DNA of 5,738 nucleotides from Dehalococcoidales bacterium (lineage in GTDB: Bacteria; Chloroflexota; Dehalococcoidia; Dehalococcoidales; UBA2162), in the NCBI GenBank assembly GCA_002685815.1, contig NYYM01000042.1:4967-10704 (forward strand), read 5' to 3'. The notes beneath the pieces were generated by a model that saw nothing but the letters and a program-made list of their open reading frames with translations, was not told the origin of the DNA and ran no database searches. Shown here piece by piece: positions 1 to 5,525 of this stretch. The position numbers were made by a program, and so were the translations under genes. Each line of letters begins with the position of its first letter. The first letter of the stretch is position 1.

Positions 1-360
1 CGTGTTTCCCTGACGGCCCACCCTAGGGAAGAGGTGACTGCCGGTTATGAGATACTGAAAAGCCTGAACCTGCGCGCGCATGGGCCGATACTGGTCAGTT
101 GCCCCTCCTGCGGGCGGGCCGAGGTTGATATCGTGGCACTGGCTGAGGCAGTGGAAAAAGAGCTTTCGAGCATCGACAAGCCGGTAAAAGTAGCCGTGAT
201 GGGCTGCATCGTCAACGGTCCCGGAGAAGCCAAAGACGCCGACGTGGGTATCGCCTGCGGCAAAGGCAGGGCCATTTTGTTCAAGAAGGGCGAGCAGGTG
301 GGGACGATAGAGGAAAAGGATTTTGTGAAGGTGTTGATGGGGGAGGTGGGGGAGCTTTAG
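1..360 (+). CDS. ispG: 4-hydroxy-3-methylbut-2-enyl diphosphate synthase, C-terminal part (5' end outside window)
   Basis: This is the C-terminal 119 residues of IspG (GcpE), the iron-sulfur enzyme of the MEP isoprenoid pathway that reductively converts methylerythritol cyclodiphosphate to HMBPP in the cytoplasm. The reading frame is open from base 1, so the GTG at 34 is not the start. The fragment shows the family's [4Fe-4S] ligand pattern: C34 and C37 in SCPSC, C69 in MGCIVNGPGEA, and the conserved Glu (E76) of the NGPGEA motif, numbered from the first residue in the window. Length past the last Cys matches the normal end of the protein, and it stops with TAG. The Nudix gene begins 26 bases downstream on the same strand with no obvious terminator between, so the two may be co-transcribed. 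The identification is very secure. Confidence 0.97.
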   Translation, partial: RVSLTAHPREEVTAGYEILKSLNLRAHGPILVSCPSCGRAEVDIVALAEAVEKELSSIDKPVKVAVMGCIVNGPGEAKDADVGIACGKGRAILFKKGEQVGTIEEKDFVKVLMGEVGEL

Positions 361-386
361 GGCCGGGAAGAAGTTCGCTTATTACA

Positions 387-974
387 ATGGAAACACTCGA
401 CTCACAATTAGCAAACTATCTCGCCTCGAGCAGGCTGCTTGCCGAGGACAGCTTTTCCTGGGGGGAAATGCCTCTCGAAATGGCTTGCTACCTAAACTCC
501 GAACAGCCGCCGGTGCGGTACCTCAGTTCGGTACGGGCGATCGTATTTCGCGATGATAACGTCCATATTTTACGTGAAAAGAGGAACCACTTCTACCTGA
601 TGCCCAGAGGAAGAAGAGAAAAGAATGAGTCGCCTGAAGAGACGCTCCGGCGAGAATTACTGGAAGAGACCGGATGGTCGCTGAAGGAATTATCCGTGCG
701 CGAGTTTATGCACTTTCGTCATCTGGGACCAAAACCAACCGACTATCGGTATCCCTACCCAGGCTTCATCTGGCTTATCTATACCGCTCACGCGGATGAC
801 TATACCCCAGAAACTATCGAGTTTGATGAATACGTACGGAGAGTAGAATTTCACCCGACTGACAAATTGCAAAAATTGCATATTGACAAAGGTGAACTTG
901 CCTTGCTTAATGCCGCAATCGGACTTCGCCGAAACTCTGTGAAGGGAGCGAAACTTGACTACAAGGGCGAGTGA
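387..974 (+). CDS. Nudix hydrolase
   Basis: A 195-residue protein with a complete Nudix box at residues 75-97, fitting GX5EX7REUXEEXGU: G75, E81, R89-E90, E93-E94, G96, then W97. The E90/E93/E94 cluster should bind the divalent metal used to hydrolyse a nucleoside diphosphate linked to another group. The substrate cannot be told from sequence. About 45 residues precede the first beta strand of the fold (YLSSVRAIVF), and the C-terminal half is rich in aromatic residues, which may form the substrate pocket. No signal peptide or membrane segment is seen. The ATG at 387 has only a GGGAAG 16 bases upstream, too far for a good Shine-Dalgarno, so translation may be coupled to ispG. A second ATG at 468 (M28) would also keep the full domain. 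The gene seems lower in GC than ispG and proS, which fits acquired DNA. Confidence 0.92.
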   Translation: METLDSQLANYLASSRLLAEDSFSWGEMPLEMACYLNSEQPPVRYLSSVRAIVFRDDNVHILREKRNHFYLMPRGRREKNESPEETLRRELLEETGWSLKELSVREFMHFRHLGPKPTDYRYPYPGFIWLIYTAHADDYTPETIEFDEYVRRVEFHPTDKLQKLHIDKGELALLNAAIGLRRNSVKGAKLDYKGE

Positions 975-989
975 GAGCAAATTCCCTTG

Positions 990-1007
990 CATCTGGCAAA
1001 TCAGATG
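990..1007 (+). terminator. weak hairpin after the Nudix gene, possible terminator
   Basis: CATCTG and CAGATG form a perfect 6-bp stem around a 6-base loop, 15 bases after the Nudix stop codon. It is followed by a broken T-rich stretch (GTTCTATCTTT) instead of a clean U tract. It could be a weak intrinsic terminator; the short stem keeps confidence low. Confidence 0.3.
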
Positions 1008-1027
1008 GTTCTATCTTTAGAAGACAC

Positions 1028-1061
1028 GTCATTGCTTCGTCGCTACGCTCCTCGCAATGAC
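1028..1061 (-). repeat. REP-like palindromic repeat, left copy flanking the GIY-YIG gene
   Basis: A 34-base element bounded by perfect 8-base inverted arms, GTCATTGC and GCAATGAC, with an 18-base GC-rich centre. Its reverse complement matches the right-hand copy at 1401-1431 in 27 of 31 positions by hand count, so the two copies lie in opposite orientation around the GIY-YIG reading frame. The element ends 4 bases before the CGGAG Shine-Dalgarno of that gene. I recall closely similar sequences (GTCATTGCGAGGAGCG...GACGAAGCAAT) as dispersed repeats in many bacterial genomes, often near small GIY-YIG genes. That recollection is not proven by this window. Confidence 0.8.
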
Positions 1062-1075
1062 ATTTCGGAGATGCA

Positions 1076-1366
1076 ATGCCTCACAGGTAGTATTGTGTAT
1101 ACATTTTGGCAAACAAGACAAATGTAGCTTTGTACATCGGAGTAACCAACAACCTGAGAAGAAGAGTATACGAGCATAACCAAGAGGTCGCCAAAGGATT
1201 CACGGCGAAGTATGGCATCGACAAACTGGTATACTATGAAGTATTAAACGACCCTGAGAACGCTATTATCAGAGAGAAGCGATTGAAAGGTGGCTCCAGA
1301 GCGAGAAAGAACCGGCTCGTGGAATCGCTGAATCCTGAGTGGCGAGACCTGTATGACGAACTTTGA
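1076..1366 (+). pseudogene. small GIY-YIG nuclease (YhbQ-like), interrupted by an amber codon at codon 5
   Basis: The natural start is the ATG at 1076, preceded at 5 bases by CGGAG (1066-1070). It reads MPHR, then TAG at 1088-1090, then continues in frame to the TGA at 1364-1366, a 96-codon gene of normal family length. After the stop comes the GIY-YIG fold: first strand YCVYIL (GIY half), LYIGVT (YIG half), the Arg-rich NNLRRRVYEH segment, the Glu of REKRLKG and the Asn of NPEW. All catalytic positions of the family are therefore present downstream of the stop. The only ready internal start, TTG at 1106, has no Shine-Dalgarno at a proper distance and would drop the YCVYI strand and its Tyr. 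Relatives as I remember them start MPRQYYVYIL, so a CAG-to-TAG change is the simplest history. The single lesion and otherwise conserved frame point to recent inactivation. REP-like repeats flank the gene, and the next gene is convergent. Confidence 0.85.
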
Positions 1367-1400
1367 AACATAACTTCTAAAGAAACGGACAAATAAAAAA

Positions 1401-1431
1401 GTCATTACGAAGAGCGCAGTGACGAAGCAAT
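1401..1431 (+). repeat. REP-like palindromic repeat, right copy flanking the GIY-YIG gene
   Basis: This copy begins GTCATTACGAAGAGCG and ends GACGAAGCAAT. It matches the reverse complement of the 1028-1061 element at 27 of 31 positions, with differences at element positions 7, 11, 17 and 20. Its terminal arms no longer pair fully, because the right end runs into CCGTCAAT where the left copy has GAC. It lies 34 bases after the GIY-YIG stop and ends 3 bases before the stop codon of the convergent zinc-ribbon gene, filling the space between the two 3' ends. Confidence 0.78.
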
Positions 1432-1434
1432 CCG

Positions 1435-2046
1435 TCAATCCACTTCAAAACCGAATTCACGCATGTGCTGGTGGAATTCGTAGATCATAGCCTCAATCTG
1501 ACCCGGGTTTGACTCCATCATCCGGTTCAACTGAGCAATGCGAGCATCACCCGCCTTCTCGCCATCGGTCACTTCCATAAAATCCAACCGAGGACTTCTT
1601 CCCACATCAGATTGTTGAGGCTCCTCGAATTTAGCGCCGGTGTTTTTTTCAGTGACGGTTTCTCGCGACTCGCTGAGTTCAGCCAGGCGGATAGCCATAT
1701 CCCTGGTCTGCCCTACCTGCACCGATCCGTCATCAAATCCGACGATATAGACATAAGACTTGTCCCTTATCTGGGAGATATCAGACCATTCCTCCGAATA
1801 CTCTATGCGGAATTTCTGCTTGGGTTGGTCTTCCCGGGTTGAGGTTCCCAACGGTTTGACGCTACGCCCGACGTAACAATCCTGGCACAGGTGGTACATT
1901 ATGTCCTTGAAACGCTGACATTTGGGGCAACGATCAATAAAGCCGGCATTCCGCTTTTCCTTGTGCTGAGCACAAAGCAACTCATCGTCAGAGATGGCCG
2001 TTTTGCAATCCCAATAGGCACAGACGTTCTTTTTTTTCCACCACAT
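1435..2046 (-). CDS. zinc-ribbon protein with a degenerate GIY-YIG domain
   Basis: A 203-residue protein in three parts. Residues 9-28 hold C9, C14, C25 and H28; residues 40-57 hold C40-x2-C43 and C54-x2-C57. These look like two zinc-binding modules, likely for nucleic-acid or protein contact. Residues 97-183 read as a GIY-YIG fold: SYVYIVGFDDGS (GIY strand, Y100), VQVGQTRD (YIG strand), then GRSPRLDFMEV and a C-terminal helix with NPGQIEAMIYEF. The second catalytic Tyr is Gln (Q110), and the residue expected to be the catalytic Glu is Ile (I170 in DARIAQL), while R115 and N180 remain. The domain is probably not an active nuclease and may bind DNA only. Residues 124-148 look like a low-complexity linker. 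The ATG at 2046 has no Shine-Dalgarno but sits just after a -10 element. The intact 203-codon frame suggests it is expressed. The GIY-YIG assignment is mine from motifs; substrate and role are unknown. Confidence 0.82.
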   Translation of the reverse strand: MWWKKKNVCAYWDCKTAISDDELLCAQHKEKRNAGFIDRCPKCQRFKDIMYHLCQDCYVGRSVKPLGTSTREDQPKQKFRIEYSEEWSDISQIRDKSYVYIVGFDDGSVQVGQTRDMAIRLAELSESRETVTEKNTGAKFEEPQQSDVGRSPRLDFMEVTDGEKAGDARIAQLNRMMESNPGQIEAMIYEFHQHMREFGFEVD

Positions 2047-2055
2047 CGTAGATAC

Positions 2056-2084
2056 AGTATATTCTTATGACATATCTAAAACAA
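2056..2084 (-). promoter_or_regulatory. predicted sigma-70-type promoter of the zinc-ribbon/GIY-YIG gene
   Basis: On the minus strand TTGTTT (2084-2079) and TATACT (2061-2056) are separated by 17 bases. The -10 matches consensus at 5 of 6 positions and the -35 at 3 of 6. The ATG at 2046 lies only 9 bases beyond the -10, so the transcript would have a leader of a few bases at most. That agrees with the missing Shine-Dalgarno. Confidence 0.45.
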
Positions 2085-2229
2085 GCTTGGTTCGATTCCC
2101 TGATCAAGTAATAAGAGACAATTATAGTGCCGCGCACGGTCCTGTTTGCCTGACAAAATCGCCTTGTTAATCAAGAACTCTTGTGCTATTTTACTCCTAT
2201 AAACTGGGAATATCGCCTGCCTGTCCACA

Positions 2230-2585
2230 ATGAAGCCGACCACAAGAAGAAAAGGAAACGTGGCGGTCAGAAAGGCAATTAGAATGCCCGTAAACAAGGC
2301 TTTTATTCCGTCTCTCTGGACACTACGAAAATATGCGAATTCTGGAATATTACCAACCTGGAAAACGTTGACCCTGAAATAGCGGTCCTTCGCGTCAGAC
2401 TACGTTCTTTACTTGAACATGATCCCGATAACGGTCGCGCGCTCGGGGAAGCCTCGAAACTGCTGTCAAAGTGGTATTCGGCAAAATACCGCCTGGTTGG
2501 AACAGATAGCACTTGCCTCAAGAATGTCATCACCAGTATTCTGAAGAATTATCAGCCTGAACGCACCTCTGATGAAAGCGGATGA
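2230..2585 (+). pseudogene. decayed KHGFYS-family small basic protein gene (frameshift plus amber)
   Basis: The codons at 2265-2279 read GQKGN, then TAG at 2280-2282, then an open frame of 100 codons (2283-2582) ending in TGA at 2583-2585. That frame begins NARKQGFYS and continues through DPEIAVLRVRLRSLL and SKLLSKWYSAKYRL. It contains no usable ATG, GTG or TTG, so simple ORF callers miss it. The joined motif GGQKGN-x-NARKxGFYS is characteristic of a widespread family of small proteins of unknown function that start with a Lys/Arg-rich tail and then KHGFYS; relatives normally have Gln where TAG stands. An ATG at 2230 reads MKPTTRRK in the neighbouring frame. Adding one A to the run at 2250-2253 would join it as MKPTTRRKRKRGGQKGN. 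Two independent lesions make this a pseudogene. The family name rests on memory of the motif, and some annotations compare such proteins to terminase small subunits, which I do not assert. Confidence 0.75.
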
Positions 2586-2755
2586 TTCTAACAAAACGAA
2601 GCGTGCTTGGTCTAACCATTTGTTTGGGCTCCCGCGACTGTCCTACCCACTAAAAAGGCTTCGAATTAAGAACAAAAAGTGCAATTTGCAAAACGAATCA
2701 CCTCCGGCCCATATTATAAATATCACCTCTATATCTAGCCTGGCTAGTCTTTCAG
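2586..2755. other. AT-rich non-coding interval upstream of proS
   Basis: Between the decayed gene and the proS promoter I see no convincing gene. The frame open at 2572-2763 (+) has low-complexity, basic, unpatterned content and no relatives I recognise. Short symmetric sites occur: TGCAATTTGCA at 2680-2690 and CTAGCCTGGCTAG at 2735-2747. Confidence 0.5.
2735..2747. promoter_or_regulatory. perfect palindrome next to the proS promoter, possible operator
   Basis: CTAGCC and GGCTAG are perfect inverted arms around a single T, 8 bases before the predicted -35 of proS. An outer pair TCACCT (2723-2728) and AGGTGA (2754-2759) encloses it, and the right arm overlaps the -35. The nested symmetry suggests a protein-binding site or a DNA/RNA hairpin, but no function is shown. 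Confidence 0.35.
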
Positions 2756-2784
2756 GTGACTAAAGAAGAATGATGTATTATACT
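2756..2784 (+). promoter_or_regulatory. predicted proS promoter
   Basis: GTGACT (2756-2761, 4 of 6 to consensus) and TATACT (2779-2784, 5 of 6) are spaced by 17 bases. Transcription would begin near 2791, giving a leader of about 25 bases with the GGAG Shine-Dalgarno (2806-2809) 6 bases before the proS ATG. The short leader leaves no room for a T-box. The promoter suggests proS no longer depends on transcription from ispG. Confidence 0.5.
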
Positions 2785-2815
2785 GGGTTAGCATTTTCTC
2801 AAAACGGAGTAAGTA

Positions 2816-4510
2816 ATGCGTATTTCTGCACTATTCGGTAAGACTCAGAGAGAGTTGCCCGCTGAGGCTGACACCGCCAGCCATCAACTGCTGCTGAGGG
2901 CGGGGATGATACGGCAAACCGCGGCCGGTGTTTACTCCTATCTGCCCCTAGCCTGGCGGGTGTTGCAGAAGATAGAGCGGATTATCCGCGAGGAGATGGA
3001 CGAGGCCGGAGGGCAAGAGATGAGGATGCCGGCCTTGCAACCGCTGGAGCTGTGGCAGGAAAGCGGGCGGCACGGAGTCATGGGAGAGATCCTGTTTACC
3101 CTCTCCGACCGCCGAGACCGACCGCTGGCTTTGGGCCCGACTCACGAGGAAGTTATCACCGAACTGGTCAGACACAACGTGCAGAGCTATCGTGACCTGC
3201 CCCTGATGCTCTACCAGATACAAACCAAGTTCCGCGACGAGCCCCGGCCCAGGGCCGGACTGGTGAGAGCCCGCGAGTTCATCATGAAAGACCTCTACAG
3301 CTTTGACGTTGACGAAGAGGGACTGGACCAAAGCTATGAAAAGATGCGCCAGGCCTACCAGAACATATTCCGGCGCTGCGGCGTGCCCACGATATTGGTC
3401 GAGGCGGACAGCGGGGCCATCGGGGGCAAAGAGTCCTACGAATTCATGCTTATCACGGATTCCGGTGAAGATGAGATTATCCACTGTTCGTGCGGTTACG
3501 CGGCCAACGCAGAAAAAGCCAAAAGCGACAAGGGTAGAGTGGAGAATGGCGACTTGCTAGCAATAGAAGAGATATCCACGCCAGGGATGGCCAGCATAGA
3601 AGACTTGGCCGGAATGCTGAAAATCCCTCATAACCGGACGCTGAAAGCGGTGTTTTATATCGCCGATGGAAAACTGGTCTTCGTCGTCATCAGGGGAGAC
3701 ATTGAGGTGAACGAGCTAAAACTGAAAAACGCCTTGAATTGCACCGATCTACGCATGGCTAACCAGGAGGAGGTTATCGAGGCTGGCCTAGTGCCGGGAG
3801 CGGCTTCACCGATGGGTATCAACGGCATCAAAGTTGTCGCCGATGACTCGATAACCTCAGGGACAAACTTTGTGGCCGGGGCCAATAAGCCCGAAACCCA
3901 CGTCAAGAATGTTAATTATCCGAGAGACTTCAAGGTTAATGTTCTGGCGGACATCGCCGAAGCCAGGGAGGGAGACGCCTGTCCCAGGTGCGGAGAAAAA
4001 CTGTCATCCAATCAGAGCGTAGAGTTGGGACATATCTTCAAGCTGGGCACCTTCTATACCGAAAAACTGGGTGCTAATTTTATCGACCAGCGGGGAGAAT
4101 CATGCCCTATTATTATGGGCTGTTACGGTATCGGGCCGAGCCGGCTGCTGGCGGCAATTATCGAACAGAACCACAATGACAAAGGCATCATCTGGCCCTC
4201 GATGGTCGCCCCTTACCACGTCCATCTCTGCCCGCTTTACCGGGACGGTTCCGAAGTTTCAGAAATCAGTGAAAAGCTGTACACAGAACTCACTAAACTG
4301 GGTATTGAGGTGCTACTGGACGACCGCGATGAATCACCGGGTGTAAAGTTCAACGATGCCGACCTGTTGGGGATACCCCTCAGGGTAACGATCAGCCCCC
4401 GCAGCCTGGAGAAGAGCAGCCTGGAAGTGAAACGGCGCTCCGAGAAGGAAGTCGAACTGGTACCGCAAGAAGAGGCGATCACCAGACTCAAGGAACTTCT
4501 CAAAGATTAG
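2816..4510 (+). CDS. proS: prolyl-tRNA synthetase, bacterial type with editing domain
   Basis: ProRS charges tRNA-Pro with proline in the cytoplasm. The 564-residue length is close to that of full-length bacterial enzymes (E. coli about 572). The class II catalytic core comes first: motif 1 near residues 45-75, motif 2 at 138-163 (KFRDEPRPRAGLVRAREF followed by MKDLYSF), and motif 3 at 435-446 (GCYGIGPSRLLA). Between motifs 2 and 3, roughly 224-407, is the inserted YbaK-like editing domain that hydrolyses Ala-tRNA-Pro. It includes RTLKAVFYIADGK, where K277 is the likely key Lys, and a CPRCG pair at 389-392. The anticodon-binding domain follows from about 465 (APYHVHLCPLYRDG). The ATG at 2816 has GGAG at 6 bases and gives the standard N-terminus MRISALFGKT. 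The gene ends with TAG, followed by a strong terminator. Nothing appears missing. Confidence 0.98.
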   Translation: MRISALFGKTQRELPAEADTASHQLLLRAGMIRQTAAGVYSYLPLAWRVLQKIERIIREEMDEAGGQEMRMPALQPLELWQESGRHGVMGEILFTLSDRRDRPLALGPTHEEVITELVRHNVQSYRDLPLMLYQIQTKFRDEPRPRAGLVRAREFIMKDLYSFDVDEEGLDQSYEKMRQAYQNIFRRCGVPTILVEADSGAIGGKESYEFMLITDSGEDEIIHCSCGYAANAEKAKSDKGRVENGDLLAIEEISTPGMASIEDLAGMLKIPHNRTLKAVFYIADGKLVFVVIRGDIEVNELKLKNALNCTDLRMANQEEVIEAGLVPGAASPMGINGIKVVADDSITSGTNFVAGANKPETHVKNVNYPRDFKVNVLADIAEAREGDACPRCGEKLSSNQSVELGHIFKLGTFYTEKLGANFIDQRGESCPIIMGCYGIGPSRLLAAIIEQNHNDKGIIWPSMVAPYHVHLCPLYRDGSEVSEISEKLYTELTKLGIEVLLDDRDESPGVKFNDADLLGIPLRVTISPRSLEKSSLEVKRRSEKEVELVPQEEAITRLKELLKD

Positions 4511-4541
4511 TTGCCCACCCTACCATCAGGTCGTTGTAACC

Positions 4542-4583
4542 CTATCTCCTTCCCCTTGTTAAGGGGAAGGAGATAGAGTTTTT
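4542..4583 (+). terminator. intrinsic terminator of proS
   Basis: CTATCTCCTTCCCCTT (4542-4557) and its perfect 16-base complement (4561-4576) enclose a 3-base loop, followed by AG and five T. It starts 31 bases after the proS stop. The stem is longer than most intrinsic terminators and may belong to a dispersed repeat that also terminates transcription. Confidence 0.85.
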
Positions 4584-4605
4584 GTGAGGGGCTTCGCCCC
4601 TTCAC
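4584..4605. repeat. second hairpin next to the proS terminator
   Basis: GTGAGGGGC and GCCCCTTCAC pair around TTC with one unpaired T in the right arm, directly after the T run of the terminator. It has no T tract on either side, so it is not an ordinary terminator. It may be the second half of a compound repeat, or protect the 3' end of the convergent arsM transcript. Confidence 0.5.
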
Positions 4606-4678
4606 GCATCCCTTAGAATCATATTGGCCAATCAGGATAGCTCCAGAACCGTAATGTAACTTATCAAGATTGTGCCGC

Positions 4679-5497
4679 TTAGTTCGGCTTGACGGCCCGA
4701 AGATTCAGGCTGGCCAGGGAAGCGTCCTGCTCTCCTATCCCGAAGGGGGATTCGGAAACTATCTCCACTTCCTGAAACCCGGCAGATTTCACGGCGGCCA
4801 GGTATTCCTCTTTCATGGTTGCCCCGGCAACACAGCCGGTATAGGCCTCCACGGAATTCATGATAGACTCGAAGAGTTCTTTCAACAGGACTATGTCAGA
4901 GACCATCACCCGGCCCCCCGGTTTCAGGGTCCGGAAAGCTTCCTCGAAGACCTGTTTCTTATCCGGCGACAGGTTGATGACACAATTCGATATGATGGCG
5001 TCAACGGAATTATCGGCCAGCGGCAGGTTTTCGATTTCCCCCAACCTGAACTCAACATTACTGTAGCCGCTTTTTGCGGCATTTTCCCGGGCCCTTTCGA
5101 TCATCTCGGGGGTCATATCGACACCAATAACCGTTCCGGTTTCGCCAACCGCTTCAGCAGCCAGAAAACAGTCGATTCCGGCACCGGCTCCCAAGTCAAG
5201 AACAGTTTCACCCTTTGTGAGAGAAGTCAAGGCAGTAGGATTCCCGCAGCCAAGTCCCAGATTGGCTCCTTCAGGAATTACTCCCAACTGCTCGTCCGAA
5301 TAGCCCAACTCCTTGCTGCGAGTATTCTGAGGGCTGCAGCAAGCGGCATCCGCCTGGGGAGAACAACTGGCGGCCAGTCCCGAAGACTGTTCAGGACTAC
5401 AGCAACCAGCCATTGCAGCGGAATCGGTTGCTTTCCCCTGTGAAACTACAGCTGCGTATCTCTCTCTCACGGCTTTCCTGATTTCATCGTTTCGCAT
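4679..5497 (-). CDS. arsM: arsenite S-adenosylmethionine methyltransferase
   Basis: A 272-residue cytoplasmic enzyme expected to methylate trivalent arsenic with SAM, making methylated arsenicals. The class I methyltransferase fold is clear: the SAM-binding motif VLDLGAGAGID at 99-109, VIGVDMTPEMIERAREN at 123-139, and LKPGGRVMVSDIVL at 191-204. The three Cys that bind As(III) in the family appear as C84 (LGLGCGNP), C172 (ISNCVINLSPDK) and C222 (YTGCVAGA). The N-terminus adds three Cys-Ser-Pro units: CCSP at 32-35, SCSP at 44-47 and CCSP at 53-56. These may help bind metalloid or reduce the product. The ATG at 5497 has AGGGGTG upstream at about 9 bases and gives the usual MRNDEIRKAVRERYA start. 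It lies 28 bases behind the AbrB-type gene, so both are probably one operon. No arsR or efflux gene is in view, so the in vivo substrate is inferred from the family. Confidence 0.94.
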   Translation of the reverse strand: MRNDEIRKAVRERYAAVVSQGKATDSAAMAGCCSPEQSSGLAASCSPQADAACCSPQNTRSKELGYSDEQLGVIPEGANLGLGCGNPTALTSLTKGETVLDLGAGAGIDCFLAAEAVGETGTVIGVDMTPEMIERARENAAKSGYSNVEFRLGEIENLPLADNSVDAIISNCVINLSPDKKQVFEEAFRTLKPGGRVMVSDIVLLKELFESIMNSVEAYTGCVAGATMKEEYLAAVKSAGFQEVEIVSESPFGIGEQDASLASLNLRAVKPN

Positions 5498-5525
5498 TTT
5501 ATGACACCCCTTTTATCGTATTTCT

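Noticed and set aside
2088..2100. GGTTCGATTCCC, resembling a tRNA T arm
   Set aside because: The flanking bases do not pair into a T stem, and no acceptor, D or anticodon arm is found nearby on this strand.
2076..2297. Minus-strand 73-codon frame with an apparent N-terminal membrane helix
   Set aside because: It needs a TTG start, has no good Shine-Dalgarno, and its hydrophobic stretch is the antisense of the Lys/Arg-rich N-terminus of the decayed KHGFYS gene. The distal half (QEFLINKAILSGKQDRARHY) looks somewhat protein-like, so a small gene is not fully excluded.
2572..2763. 63-codon plus-strand frame MKADDSNKTKRAW
   Set aside because: No Shine-Dalgarno, no recognisable motif, overlaps the end of the decayed gene and the proS regulatory region; likely a chance frame.
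2948..3484. 178-codon minus-strand frame inside proS
   Set aside because: Antisense shadow of the ProRS catalytic domain, which carries all class II motifs.
4623..4632. ATTGGCCAAT perfect 10-base palindrome
   Set aside because: It lies between convergent gene ends with no promoter nearby, and a palindrome this short is expected by chance.
4670..5443. 257-codon plus-strand frame opposite arsM
   Set aside because: It is the shadow of arsM, whose minus-strand translation has complete methyltransferase motifs and the conserved Cys.
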